Of a DNA stretch of 64,000 nucleotides, positions 42,159 to 51,123 are shown piece after piece; position 1 is the stretch's first letter, and every line of letters begins with the position of its first letter. A model generated the notes under the pieces. That model was not told the origin of the DNA, made no database searches, and worked only from the letters and a program-made list of their open reading frames with translations. The position numbers and the translations under genes were made by a program. This DNA comes from Maricaulis sp047308265 (GTDB taxonomy: Bacteria > Pseudomonadota > Alphaproteobacteria > Caulobacterales > Maricaulaceae), in NCBI RefSeq assembly GCF_047308265.1, contig NZ_JBKQWY010000002.1, positions 186,001 through 250,000 on the forward strand. Direction: 5' to 3'.

Positions 42159-43337
42159 CTAGCTGCGGTGAACCGCCAGCAATGGGACGTAGGCCGAGCG
42201 GATTGCCGGAACCAGACCCCCAAAGAAGCCGATGATCATCGCCAGGACCATGCCGGTGATAATGGAGTCACCCGTGACGGCGAACGAGAAGACAACCTGG
42301 GTAAAACCGGAGCCCAGGGTCGAGGCCGAAACTCCATTGAACACCAGATAGACCATCAGCGCACCGAGGAGCCCGCCCAGCGCCGACAGGATGATGGATT
42401 CCACCATCGTCCCTATGGCAGCGGCGAAGCCGGAAAAACCGATGGCCCGGAGCGTTGCAATCTCTCTCATCCGGTTGTCGACGGAGGAATACATGGTGTT
42501 CCAGGCCCCTGCGAGGGCACCAATCGCCATGATGATGGAGAGGGGCCAGCCGATGAACTCAATCAGAACTGCGGTACCGCCCGCCTGATTGGCGTAGAAC
42601 TCGATCTCGGGCTCGATGTCCAGATTGAGCTGTGGGTCGTTCTCGGCATACTCCCGCAGCGCGTCGATCGCTGTCGGCGTGGTGAGCTGAACCCGGATAG
42701 ACTGAACTCCGGTGCCTCGATTGTAGAGGTTCTGGATGACGGCGAGGTCCGCCCAGATTTCACTTTCAAAAACGCTTCCGCCGGTCGAGAAAATACCCAC
42801 AACAACCCATTCATTGGATCCCAGTCGGATGGTTTCACCGAGGTCGAAGCCCTGAAATTCGCGAATGATAGCCTCACCCACGACCAGTTCATTGGTGCCC
42901 GGTTCAAACATCCGTCCCTCGACCAGTGTCAGGCCATCGCGCAGTGCCACGGCCTGTTCGCCGACCCCGCGCAGGGGCAGGTTGGCCTCGGTCTGGGACG
43001 CACGCTTGATACCATCGACGATGACATACAGCTCGCCCGAGACAAGAGGCTGATCCTCGGCATTGCGCGCAACGCCAGGTGCTTCCTCGATCAGGCGAAC
43101 CTGGTCCCGGCTGAGACCGGAATTGAGTTCGGCCTGGGACCCCGCCCGCAGGATCACCGCGACATTCTCGGAACCCGTTCCCGAGAGCGTTTGGCGAAAG
43201 CCGTTCGACATGGCGAGAAAGCCCAGAAGAACACCCGTCACCAGGGCGATGGAAATTATCGTGGCCAGGCTCAGGCCAGCGCGTTGCGGAATGGACCGCA
43301 GATTGATCATTGTGACGGCGCCGATTTGTTTCAACAT
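42159..43337 (-). CDS. ABC transporter permease, MacB/FtsX type (second)
   Basis: The 392-residue protein has an N-terminal membrane helix (INLRSIPQRAGLSLATIISI), a large periplasmic domain, and three C-terminal helices with AGAWNTMYSSVDNRMREIAT and GLVPAIRSAYVPLLAVHRS. This is the MacB/FtsX permease form. The two permeases differ in sequence and probably form a heterodimer. The ATG at 43337 is chosen over an upstream frame. It lies 10 bp after the other permease gene and ends the operon. Confidence 0.88.
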   Translation of the reverse strand: MLKQIGAVTMINLRSIPQRAGLSLATIISIALVTGVLLGFLAMSNGFRQTLSGTGSENVAVILRAGSQAELNSGLSRDQVRLIEEAPGVARNAEDQPLVSGELYVIVDGIKRASQTEANLPLRGVGEQAVALRDGLTLVEGRMFEPGTNELVVGEAIIREFQGFDLGETIRLGSNEWVVVGIFSTGGSVFESEIWADLAVIQNLYNRGTGVQSIRVQLTTPTAIDALREYAENDPQLNLDIEPEIEFYANQAGGTAVLIEFIGWPLSIIMAIGALAGAWNTMYSSVDNRMREIATLRAIGFSGFAAAIGTMVESIILSALGGLLGALMVYLVFNGVSASTLGSGFTQVVFSFAVTGDSIITGMVLAMIIGFFGGLVPAIRSAYVPLLAVHRS

Positions 43338-43347
43338 GACGCGTCTC

Positions 43348-44505
43348 CTACTGCTTGCCGAGCGCGGACACGATGTCCACACGCTGTGCGTTGATGGCCG
43401 GGATGAGGCCTGTCAGCAATCCCAGCAGAACCGCCAGTCCGACCCCAGTCAGGAAGACGTCCAGAGGCAGGCTCAGTCCGGGAAGGAAGGCTGAGACAGC
43501 AGCGGCCAGGGCGCTGACCACGCCATAGGCCAGCCCAAGCCCCAACAGTCCCCCGATCAGCGCGAGCAGGATGGATTCAGCCAGAACCATCCTGAAAATC
43601 CGCGGAGCCGGAAAGCCCAGGGTTTTCATCACCGCGATTTCGCTGGTGCGTTCATTGATCGCAGTGACCAGAGTGAAGCCGACAATGATCAGGATGGTCA
43701 CAAAGGAGGACCCGACAACGGACAGCAGAATGAGCGCGATATTGCCGAACTGATTGGCAAAGGCCTCAGAGAAGGCGGCCTCGGTGGAGGTTTCGGTCTC
43801 TGCGGGCGAGTTGGCAAACAGTCCATCAATCGTGTCGATGACGATCTGGTTCTGCTCGGCGGAGACGGTATTGATCACCATCCAACCAATCTGATCCCGA
43901 TTAAACGCCAGCGCTTCGTTATAGTAATCATAGTGGAACATGGCGTAGTTGGCCGGGTACTCGTCCGTTTCACCGTCAAAAATGGCGCAGATGTCCAGTT
44001 CCCACGATGAGGTGCCGTCCGTTTTTTGCCAGATATTCGAGAGAAGCGGGATCCGGTCGCCCACCGACCAGCCGTAAAGACCCGCCAGGTCTTCACCAAT
44101 CGCTACACAGGTGCGAGTGTTGATGAAGGCCTCGGCCTGACCCGGCGGGAAGACGAGTTCCGGATAGACCTCCAGCCAGGAGGCGGGCTCGACCGCAAAG
44201 GTTTGAACCTGTTGGGTCGGGTCTTGATAATATCCCCCGAACCAGTTGGCGTGACTGGCGCTTTCCACCCCCTCCAAGGCCTGGACCCGGTTGTAGTAGG
44301 CGATAGGCATCGAGACGGTGAAATTGATCCGGTTCACCGTCACCAGACGGTTTTCGGCTGCCAGCTCTGATCCGGAATTCCACACGGCATAAAAGGCGCC
44401 CAGGCCGCCATAGATGAAAAACGCGATCAGGATGGAGAAGGTGAGAAGAATGGCTCTCAACTTCTTTCGGAAGACATTCTTCCGGATGAGCGTGAGATCA
44501 TTCAT
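43348..44505 (-). CDS. ABC transporter permease, MacB/FtsX type (first)
   Basis: The 385-residue protein starts MNDLTLIRKNVFRKKLRAIL and has an N-terminal helix, a periplasmic domain of about 200 residues, and three C-terminal helices. These contain GFTLVTAINERTSEIAVMKT, LGFPAPRIFRMVLAESILLA and a final LTGLIPAINAQRVDIVSALG, which are family hallmarks. Its ATG overlaps the ATPase stop as TGATG. It should pair with the other permease and the ATPase to drive export through the adaptor. Confidence 0.88.
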   Translation of the reverse strand: MNDLTLIRKNVFRKKLRAILLTFSILIAFFIYGGLGAFYAVWNSGSELAAENRLVTVNRINFTVSMPIAYYNRVQALEGVESASHANWFGGYYQDPTQQVQTFAVEPASWLEVYPELVFPPGQAEAFINTRTCVAIGEDLAGLYGWSVGDRIPLLSNIWQKTDGTSSWELDICAIFDGETDEYPANYAMFHYDYYNEALAFNRDQIGWMVINTVSAEQNQIVIDTIDGLFANSPAETETSTEAAFSEAFANQFGNIALILLSVVGSSFVTILIIVGFTLVTAINERTSEIAVMKTLGFPAPRIFRMVLAESILLALIGGLLGLGLAYGVVSALAAAVSAFLPGLSLPLDVFLTGVGLAVLLGLLTGLIPAINAQRVDIVSALGKQ

Positions 44506-45203
44506 CAGGCCATCTCCGCCTGGCTTTCCACGAAGCGACCCTTGTCCAGACGCAGCTGGCGCGCGGCATACTCGGCGGCGGCCGGGTCGTGCGTGACCAT
44601 GATGATGGTCTTGTTCAGCTCGCGATTGAGAAGCTGCAGGGTTTCCAGGATTTCGTCGGCCGATGTGCGGTCGAGGTCACCGGTGGGCTCGTCACACAGC
44701 AGGACTTTCGGGTCGGCGACAATGGCGCGGGCAATTGCGACACGCTGTTGCTGACCGCCCGAGAGTTGGCGCGGACGGTGACCGCGACGATCGGCAATAC
44801 CGACGATTTCCAGGGCGGTCTGGACCCGCTGTTTGCGTTCACGGCCTGACAGCTTGGTGAGCAGGAGCGGGAGTTCCACATTCTGCGCCGCCGTAAGGGT
44901 GGGCATCAGATTATAGAACTGGAAGATGAAACCGACATGCGAGGCCCGCCACTGGGCCAGCTTGCCCTGGGACAACTGGTCGACCCGAACGCCTTCACAA
45001 TCCACGGCACCACCCGAGGGTTTGTCGATCCCGCCGAGCAGGTTGAGCAGCGTGGTCTTACCCGATCCGGACGGTCCCATAATGGAGATGAAGTCCCCTT
45101 GGGCGATCGTCATGTTGAGTTCTTCGAAAATCGTGATCGTTTCCTTGCCCCGCGTATAGCGTTTGGACAGGTCGGTCAGTGTGTAAAGCGGTGTTTCGCT
45201 CAT
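44505..45203 (-). CDS. ABC transporter ATP-binding protein, MacB/LolD type
   Basis: The 232-residue ATPase has Walker A GPSGSGKTT at 43-51, the signature LSGGQQQRVAIARAI, and Walker B VLLCDEPTGDLD. The Q-loop is FQFYNLMPTLTAAQNVELPL, typical of MacB/LolD enzymes. GAGGAGATC precedes the ATG. It powers the two downstream permeases, with which it is translationally coupled, and lies 148 bp after the adaptor gene. Confidence 0.95.
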   Translation of the reverse strand: MSETPLYTLTDLSKRYTRGKETITIFEELNMTIAQGDFISIMGPSGSGKTTLLNLLGGIDKPSGGAVDCEGVRVDQLSQGKLAQWRASHVGFIFQFYNLMPTLTAAQNVELPLLLTKLSGRERKQRVQTALEIVGIADRRGHRPRQLSGGQQQRVAIARAIVADPKVLLCDEPTGDLDRTSADEILETLQLLNRELNKTIIMVTHDPAAAEYAARQLRLDKGRFVESQAEMA

Positions 45204-45316
45204 AGTGATCTCCTCACATCCTCCACCCGATTGGCTCCCATACCGCCAGGCGGATACCCTCGATTGACCCGCCGAAACGGGCCGTCCCCATGATGATCCC
45301 GGCAGGCCGGGTTGAA

Positions 45317-45339
45317 CGCACTTTAAATATTAAAGTGCG
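45317..45339. promoter_or_regulatory. AT-rich palindrome inside the export operon
   Basis: CGCACTTTAA and TTAAAGTGCG face each other around ATA, a perfect repeat of 10-bp arms, between the adaptor stop (45352) and the ATPase start (45203). It could be an operator for an internal promoter or a transcript hairpin that lowers expression of the downstream genes. No T run follows. Confidence 0.5.
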
Positions 45340-45351
45340 CAACGGATAGTC

Positions 45352-46389
45352 TTACTCGACAAATGTCACGCGCGAGGCCATGTCCGGCAGAATGCGTTCA
45401 TCGCGTTCCAGAAAGGCGACGCGAACTCGGATTGTGGCCCGGCTGCGGTCAGCTGTTGGAATAATCGCGGCGACCTCCGCGCGGATGCGCCAGTCAGGAT
45501 AGGCATCCAGGCGCGCTTCCACCGCCTGGCCAGCGGAGATGCGGCCGATCTGACCTTCATTCACATCCACTTCGATTTCCAGCGAGTCCATATCCACCAG
45601 CGTGGCGACACCGGTCCGGGTGAAACCCCCGCCCGCGGAGGCCGGGGACAGGATTTCACCGACCTGGGCATTCTTCGCGATCACCACGCCGGAAAAGGGA
45701 GCCCGCACGACATGGCGGTCCACCAGATCTTCCTGGCTGGCGATTGAAACCCGTGAGGCAGCAAGATTGGCGCGGGCGGCAGCCAGCTGGCCGGTCAGGC
45801 TATCGACCTGGGACTGGGAGGCCGTCAGCGTGGCCTCGGAGGTGAAATTGCGTTCCACCAGGGTTTCAGCCCGCGCGAGGACCCGGCGGGCTTCGGCCAG
45901 CTGGGCTTCCAGAGACACAATACTGGCCTGGCTGGCGGTAAACTGCGCGCGCAACAGGTCCAGCTGCAGCCGGGCGCGGGTGTCATCCAGACGGGCAACG
46001 ACCTGGCCGGCTTCCACAACCGTGCCTTCTTCCACCAGGACTTCACGGATCCGTCCGGTGATCTCGGCGGAGACAGTGGCCTGGCGCCGGGCAACGACAT
46101 AACCCGAGGCGACGAGACCACCGGCGCGCGGGGCTCGGGTGATGGTTTCAGCGGGGGTCGGTGCGGGTGTGGTTTGCGCCGGAGCCGGAGTATCAACCGC
46201 TGCGACAGGTGTCGGGGCGGGCGCGGCCGGTGCGGTGTCCTGACCGAAGAACCACCAGCTTGCGCCGGCGCCGGCTCCGGCCGCCAGGAGGGCAATCACC
46301 GCCACACCGACAAGGCCTATTCCACCGCCCGACGTCTCTTCGCTTCGATCGATACTCAAGGAGTGTAACTGTTCACGACGGTCTGACAT
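45352..46389 (-). CDS. Periplasmic adaptor (HlyD/MacA type) of an export system
   Basis: The 345-residue protein has an N-terminal anchor (GIGLVGVAVIALLAAGAGAG), a Pro/Ala linker, the lipoyl half VVARRQATVSAEITGRIREV, a coiled-coil hairpin of about 100 residues (SIVSLEAQLAEARRVLARAE and later), the second lipoyl half (DRHVVRAPFSGVVIAKNAQV), and a beta-barrel ending LPDMASRVTFVE. Such adaptors link an inner-membrane pump to an outer-membrane channel. It is the first gene of the MacAB-like operon; no TolC gene lies nearby. The substrate is unknown. Confidence 0.9.
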   Translation of the reverse strand: MSDRREQLHSLSIDRSEETSGGGIGLVGVAVIALLAAGAGAGASWWFFGQDTAPAAPAPTPVAAVDTPAPAQTTPAPTPAETITRAPRAGGLVASGYVVARRQATVSAEITGRIREVLVEEGTVVEAGQVVARLDDTRARLQLDLLRAQFTASQASIVSLEAQLAEARRVLARAETLVERNFTSEATLTASQSQVDSLTGQLAAARANLAASRVSIASQEDLVDRHVVRAPFSGVVIAKNAQVGEILSPASAGGGFTRTGVATLVDMDSLEIEVDVNEGQIGRISAGQAVEARLDAYPDWRIRAEVAAIIPTADRSRATIRVRVAFLERDERILPDMASRVTFVE

Positions 46390-46582
46390 GCATTTCCCCT
46401 ACACTGGACAACCCACTGGCCTTTTACCGGTTCCCACACAGGTTGAGAACGGGATTATGACCCTGGGTCGTCCCTGTCCTGTTTTTGCAAACTTGCCCGG
46501 CCCTAACGATACGCATTGCGCGAGTGAACGGATGCTCTGCGCGAACAGACACGTGGCAAGTGGCGCGGCGCCGCGAAAAGGT

Positions 46583-47056
46583 TCAGTCGAAATATGCGGT
46601 CCGCATCATTTCCGACAGATCCCGTCCACGATGCGCGAGTGCCCGCCTTTCCGCGTCGACCTCGGGGCCGCACAGCGGGCGATAGCGTTGTTGAACGCGA
46701 TAGCCATCATTGAAACGCTCGATCAGGCGACGGCGCAGATCCGGATTGCCGTCCGCTTCCATCTCCAGCAATTGCACCATCTGCTCGCGCCATTCCTGGG
46801 CATCCAGACCGTCACAGGCATAGGAGAGATAGTGGAGCTCACCCAGTGTGTAGGCGAGATAGGGCAAAACCCGGCGTGTATCAGTGGGTGTGTCCGTGGC
46901 GGTGTTGTCGCGTTGGGAAAGAGCCGGACTGTCCTGCGTTTTCGGTCCGGGCTGCAGGGTGTTTGATGGCTGGGCATGAGACATCGTGCCCGGTGCCAGC
47001 AAGACCAGGGCGGCGATGAGTGATGTGCAAACCCCGGCGCGCATGGCGAGCATCAT
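46583..47056 (-). CDS. TIGR02301-type alphaproteobacterial exported protein
   Basis: The 157-residue protein has a signal peptide (GVCTSLIAALVLLAPGTMSH) ending near AQP, a Thr/Asp-rich linker, and the conserved domain LPYLAYTLGELHYLSYACDG, followed by REQMVQLLEMEA, RRRLIERFNDGYR and CGPEVDAERRALAHRGRDLS. I recall this as a conserved alphaproteobacterial family (TIGR02301) without known function. Its ATG overlaps the Nudix gene stop as ATGA, so they are co-translated. Confidence 0.82.
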   Translation of the reverse strand: MMLAMRAGVCTSLIAALVLLAPGTMSHAQPSNTLQPGPKTQDSPALSQRDNTATDTPTDTRRVLPYLAYTLGELHYLSYACDGLDAQEWREQMVQLLEMEADGNPDLRRRLIERFNDGYRVQQRYRPLCGPEVDAERRALAHRGRDLSEMMRTAYFD

Positions 47057-47505
47057 GGCAGGGTTTTCAGGCCAGACAAGTTACGGGTGAGTTCATGTGC
47101 GCGGCCGATGACATCACGCGTCTTGTCCCATCCGGTAAGCCGAATGGCCTCGTCGAGCGGGAAGAAGGCGGCCGCATTCACATCATCATCAGGATAGGGA
47201 TCCCCTGCGGTCCACACAGCGGCATAGTCGACCAGCAGGTAATGCCAGTCGCCGGGAGCGCCCGGTTCACGCGCACCGATACTGTCAACGACATCGACCA
47301 GGCCGATAATCCGTGCAGAGACGCCGGTTTCCTCGGCCAGTTCGCGAATGGCGGCTTCCTGGGCGGTTTCGCCATGCTCGATCTTGCCGCCTGGTATCGA
47401 CCACTCGCCGACATAGGGCGGTTTGCCCCGGCGGATCAGCAGGATCTCGTCATCGCGCACGACGACCACGCCGACCGCGGCAACAGGGCGCTCAGTCGAC
47501 ATCAT
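47053..47505 (-). CDS. Nudix hydrolase (MutT/ADP-ribose type)
   Basis: The protein has about 150 residues, with the Nudix box GGKIEHGETAQEAAIRELAE then ETGV, preceded by PPYVGEWSIPGG. This resembles ADP-ribose pyrophosphatases and MutT-like enzymes. The substrate is not proven. The start at 47505 or 47502 (tandem ATG) overlaps the VOC gene end by 11-14 bases. Downstream it is coupled to the TIGR02301-type gene. Confidence 0.9.
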   Translation of the reverse strand: MMSTERPVAAVGVVVVRDDEILLIRRGKPPYVGEWSIPGGKIEHGETAQEAAIRELAEETGVSARIIGLVDVVDSIGAREPGAPGDWHYLLVDYAAVWTAGDPYPDDDVNAAAFFPLDEAIRLTGWDKTRDVIGRAHELTRNLSGLKTLP

Positions 47506-47857
47506 ATTCGCCAATGTCAGACCAGATGGCGAGTTCATTGCCGGCCGGGTCCGTGAAATGAAACCGCCGCCCGCCCGGGAAGTTCAGCTTCTCGCCGACC
47601 TGGCCGCCCGCATCACTGACACTCTGTTCAAGGGCCTCCAGATCATCGGATTTGAGCACGATCAGCGCGTTGGTGGCCTTGGGGCCGTCGACACGCGCGA
47701 GACCGCCATCCAGCCCGGCATTGGTGAAGGCCGCATAATCGGGTCCGTAATCCTCGAACGTCCAGCCGAAGGCCTTTTGGTAAAAAGCCTTGCCGCGTTC
47801 GAGATCGTCCACCTGAAGCTCGACATAGTCGAGCCGGGCCAAGGGGGTATCGGTCAT
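47492..47857 (-). CDS. VOC-superfamily (glyoxalase/bleomycin-resistance-like) protein
   Basis: The 121-residue protein has the vicinal-oxygen-chelate pattern: LDYVELQVDDLERGKAFYQK, AFGWTFEDYG, and a C-terminal RRFHFTDPAGNELAIWSD with the metal Glu. It is close to the short dimeric family annotated as glyoxalase-like. Substrate unknown. It lies 8 bp after bdhA and overlaps the Nudix gene. Confidence 0.88.
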   Translation of the reverse strand: MTDTPLARLDYVELQVDDLERGKAFYQKAFGWTFEDYGPDYAAFTNAGLDGGLARVDGPKATNALIVLKSDDLEALEQSVSDAGGQVGEKLNFPGGRRFHFTDPAGNELAIWSDIGEYDVD

Positions 47858-47865
47858 AGGTCCGC

Positions 47866-48666
47866 CTATTTGGCGGTCCAGCCGCCATCCACACTGATCC
47901 AGGAGCCATTCATATTGGCGCCTGCATCCGAGACAAGATAGAGCAGCGCTCCGGCAAGCTGTTCATAAGTCACGAATTGCTTGGTCGGCTGCGCAGCCAG
48001 AAGGACATCGCGCACAACCTCTTCCTCGCTGATCCCGCGCGCGCGGGCCGTATCACCGATCTGGTTTTCCACCAGCGGGGTCTTCACATAGCCCGGACAG
48101 ATCGCATTACAGGTGATGCCCTGTTCCGCCACTTCCAGGGCCAGGGATTTGGTGAATCCCATCACGCCATGCTTGGCCGCGACATAGGCCGATTTGAACG
48201 GCGAGGCGACCAGCCCGTGCGCAGAGGCGAGGTTGACAATACGACCCTTGCCCTGGCGCTTCATGATCGGGACGGCAGCTTTGGCCGCATGGAAGACCGA
48301 GGTGAGATTGATACCGAGAATGGCGTCCCACTTGTCTTCGGGAAATTCATCCACCGGCGCGACATGCTGGATGCCCGCATTATTCATCAGGATGTCGAGC
48401 CGACCGAAGGCTTCTTCGGTAGAGGTGACCAGGTCGCTGATCTCGTCCGGCTTGAGCATGTTGGCGCCGTGATAGCGCACTTCGACGCCATGTTTTTCGG
48501 CGAGGCTGGCGCGCAGGGTTTCGATCTCCTGCGCATCGCCCAGCCCGTTGAGGACAATGTGGGCGCCGTTTTCAGCCAGGGCATCCGCCATCGCGGCGCC
48601 AATGCCGGACGTGGAACCCGTGACAATGGCCACCTGGCCGCTCAGATCCGTGCGAATTCCCGACAT
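47866..48666 (-). CDS. bdhA: 3-hydroxybutyrate dehydrogenase
   Basis: The 266-residue SDR has TGSTSGIG at 16-23, LMNNAGIQHVAPVDEFPEDK, NLASAHGLVASPFKSAYVAAK with the Ser-Tyr-Lys site, and a C-terminal GSWISVDGGWTAK. These match bacterial BdhA, which interconverts 3-hydroxybutyrate and acetoacetate with NAD and serves polyhydroxybutyrate turnover. No polyhydroxybutyrate genes lie near. It leads a leftward run with VOC, Nudix and TIGR02301-type genes. Confidence 0.92.
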   Translation of the reverse strand: MSGIRTDLSGQVAIVTGSTSGIGAAMADALAENGAHIVLNGLGDAQEIETLRASLAEKHGVEVRYHGANMLKPDEISDLVTSTEEAFGRLDILMNNAGIQHVAPVDEFPEDKWDAILGINLTSVFHAAKAAVPIMKRQGKGRIVNLASAHGLVASPFKSAYVAAKHGVMGFTKSLALEVAEQGITCNAICPGYVKTPLVENQIGDTARARGISEEEVVRDVLLAAQPTKQFVTYEQLAGALLYLVSDAGANMNGSWISVDGGWTAK

Positions 48667-48742
48667 GAATACCCCTTCAAGTTTGCGTTTGGCACACCTA
48701 AAGCGAGCGTGCGGGGCAGGTCAAGCGCAAGTCAGGTGGAGG

Positions 48743-49534
48743 TTATGCGGCTTTTTTGCCTGCTGCGACGGGCTGAGGACGGGTGAAGAGGAGATTGTCC
48801 GGCTTCGAACCGTCTGTCTCGAAGCGATATCCACCCAGATCGAATTGTTTGAGGTCGGCCGGATCGGTCACCCGGTTCTCGATGGCCCAGCGCGCCATCA
48901 TGCCGCGGGCCTTTTTGGCATAGACCATGAGCGCGCGCAGCTGTCCGTCCTTTTCTTCCTTGAAGGTGGCCGTGAAGACGGGGGCCTTCAGGGCCTTCTT
49001 GGGAACGGATTTGAAATACTCGTTAGATGCCAGGTTCAGCACGAAGGGCGTCTCACACTCGGCTTCCAGGGCGTTGATTTCCTTGGCGATAAGGTCGCCC
49101 CAAAAGTCATACAGGCTCTCACCGCGCCGCGTGTGCAGCTTGCGGCCCATTTCCAGGCGATAAGGCTGGATCGCGTCGAGCGGCCGCAGCAGGCCGTAAA
49201 ATCCAGACAGGAGACGCAGATGATCCTGGGCATAGCTCAGAGCGTCATCCGAGAGGGTTTCAGCTTCAAGACCGCGATAGACCTCGCCATTGAAGGCAAA
49301 GGCGGCCGGTTTTTCTCCGGGCTGATCGGCGTTAAAGGCCTGGAAACGCGCGTGATTGAGCTGGGCCAGATCATCGGAGATGCCCATCATCGCCTTGATC
49401 TTGGCCACCGACAGGCCGCGCGTGGTCTTGGAAAGGATGCGGGTATGCTCGATCAGTGCCGGCGTGGTGACGGGCAGATCCCGGTCTACCGGATCAAAAT
49501 TCATGTTCTTGGCGGGCGAGAGCAAAACCAGCAT
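48743..49534 (-). CDS. yaaA: Peroxide stress protein YaaA (DUF328)
   Basis: The 263-residue protein starts MLVLLSPAKNMNFD, the classical N-terminus, and has PAAFAFNGEVYRGLEAETLS, LRLLSGFYGLLRPLDAIQPY, RLEMGRKL and LNLASNEYFKSV. YaaA lowers intracellular free iron and DNA damage under peroxide stress in E. coli, and its fold binds DNA. Regulation (e.g. OxyR) is not visible in the 76-bp and 120-bp flanks. It stands alone. Confidence 0.95.
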   Translation of the reverse strand: MLVLLSPAKNMNFDPVDRDLPVTTPALIEHTRILSKTTRGLSVAKIKAMMGISDDLAQLNHARFQAFNADQPGEKPAAFAFNGEVYRGLEAETLSDDALSYAQDHLRLLSGFYGLLRPLDAIQPYRLEMGRKLHTRRGESLYDFWGDLIAKEINALEAECETPFVLNLASNEYFKSVPKKALKAPVFTATFKEEKDGQLRALMVYAKKARGMMARWAIENRVTDPADLKQFDLGGYRFETDGSKPDNLLFTRPQPVAAGKKAA

Positions 49535-49657
49535 CGCGAATCTCCTTGTTCACCGGGAAAGATAGGCTCACGCCAAAAGGCTTTCCAGTCGCGCGCACGG
49601 TGAGCCGGCATGATTTGCTCAATGCCGGAAATAGAGGGATCCGATGACGCGGGTCGC

Positions 49658-51094
49658 TCAGGCCTGGGTCAACAGAACACGGGGATTCATGATGCCCTTG
49701 GGGTCGAGCGCTGTCTTGATTGCGCGCATGACCGCCACATCGACCGGTTTGAGGCGGGCGAGTTCCTCACGTTTGAGAATGCCAATGCCGTGTTCCGCCG
49801 AGATGGATCCGTCAAACTCGGCAACGGTGTTGTAGACGATGGCGGAAATCTCTTTGGCCTTGGCCATGAAGGCCTCGGCCTCACCCGGGCTCGGAGAGGC
49901 AAAATTGAAATGCACATTCCCGTCGCCGACATGGCCGAAGCAAAACACCACAGCCTCCGGGAAGGCGTCGGTGACCCGCTGACTGCCCAGCGCGATGAAT
50001 TCGGCCATGCGCGAGACGGGGATCGAGACGTCATGCTTGACGGATCGGCCATAGGCGCGTTCCGCTTCCGCAATGCTCTCACGAATGCGCCAGAAATCCT
50101 TGGCCTGGGTGTCGTTTTCCGCGATCGCCCCATCCTTGATCAGATCCTGTTCAAAACCCTCGCCCAGCGCGTCTTCCAGCGTTTCGCGTGCCCCCTCTGC
50201 CCGGCCGAAGCTCATCTCGCAGACCACATACCAGGCTTGCGGGCTTTCCAGCGGGTCACGCGTGCCCGGCACGTGTTCCAGGACGCGTTCCAGCGCGATA
50301 CGCGGCAGGATCTCAAAGGCCGTGACCGCATTGCCGGACAGGCGTTTGGCCAGACCCAGGAAAGTCACGGCGTCCTCGACACTGTCCAGGCCGATAAAGG
50401 CCAGCTCGGTGCGGGCCGGGCGGGGGAAGAGTTTCAGCGTGGCTGCGGTAATGATGCCTAGCGTTCCCTCGGCGCCGATCAGCAATTGCTTGAGATCATA
50501 GCCGGTATTGTCTTTGCGCAGGCCCGTCAGACCACTCCAGATCGAGCCGTCCGGCAGCACGGCTTCCAGACCCAGAACCAGATCGCGTGTCATGCCATAA
50601 CGCAAGACCTGCACTCCGCCGGCATTGGTGGAGATGAGACCTCCGATCATGGCAGAGCCTTGCGAGCCCAGGGAAAGCGGAAACAGCCGGTCGGCGTCAG
50701 CGGCGACGCCCTGCAGGGTTTCCAGCACGCAGCCTGCCTCGACAGTCATGGAATCATTGTCCACATCCATCTCGCGAATCCGGGTCATGCGCTTCAATGA
50801 GATCAGCACTTCGCCTTGCGGGGTCGCGGCACCGCACAGGCTGGTATTGCCGCCCTGGGGCGTGATCGCGATGCTGGCCTCCGCGCAGATCTTCACGGCA
50901 GCGGCAACCTCCTCGGTAGAGCCGGGCTTGAGCAGGATCGGTGTCGATCCCTGGTAACGACCGCGCCAGTCCTCGACATGCGGGGCCAGCTCGCTTGCAT
51001 CTTCCGACCAGCCTTTCGGGCCCAGCGCCGTTTTGAGGGCGTCGCGCACCGTATCGGTCAGGGCGGTCTGGGAGAGGGTGGGCGTATCAGTCAT
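49658..51094 (-). CDS. FAD-linked 2-hydroxyacid dehydrogenase (GlcD/D2HGDH type)
   Basis: The 478-residue flavoprotein has the PCMH-type FAD domain (ASIAITPQGGNTSLCGAATP, SLGSQGSAMIGGLISTNAGG) and a C-terminal FAD-oxidase domain with FCFGHVGDGNVHFNFASP and SISAEHGIGILKREELARL. These fit D-lactate, glycolate or D-2-hydroxyglutarate dehydrogenases. The substrate is not decided. It lies 29 bp after the sua5/tsaC gene and is probably on its transcript. Confidence 0.9.
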   Translation of the reverse strand: MTDTPTLSQTALTDTVRDALKTALGPKGWSEDASELAPHVEDWRGRYQGSTPILLKPGSTEEVAAAVKICAEASIAITPQGGNTSLCGAATPQGEVLISLKRMTRIREMDVDNDSMTVEAGCVLETLQGVAADADRLFPLSLGSQGSAMIGGLISTNAGGVQVLRYGMTRDLVLGLEAVLPDGSIWSGLTGLRKDNTGYDLKQLLIGAEGTLGIITAATLKLFPRPARTELAFIGLDSVEDAVTFLGLAKRLSGNAVTAFEILPRIALERVLEHVPGTRDPLESPQAWYVVCEMSFGRAEGARETLEDALGEGFEQDLIKDGAIAENDTQAKDFWRIRESIAEAERAYGRSVKHDVSIPVSRMAEFIALGSQRVTDAFPEAVVFCFGHVGDGNVHFNFASPSPGEAEAFMAKAKEISAIVYNTVAEFDGSISAEHGIGILKREELARLKPVDVAVMRAIKTALDPKGIMNPRVLLTQA

Positions 51095-51123
51095 GGCGGC
51101 GTCTCGGTCTGGGGCGTTGAAGG

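Noticed and set aside
42168..43394. A 408-codon + strand frame opposite the second ABC permease
   Set aside because: Rich in His, Gln and Arg in the way of shadow frames, without motifs; the permease and operon structure are clear.
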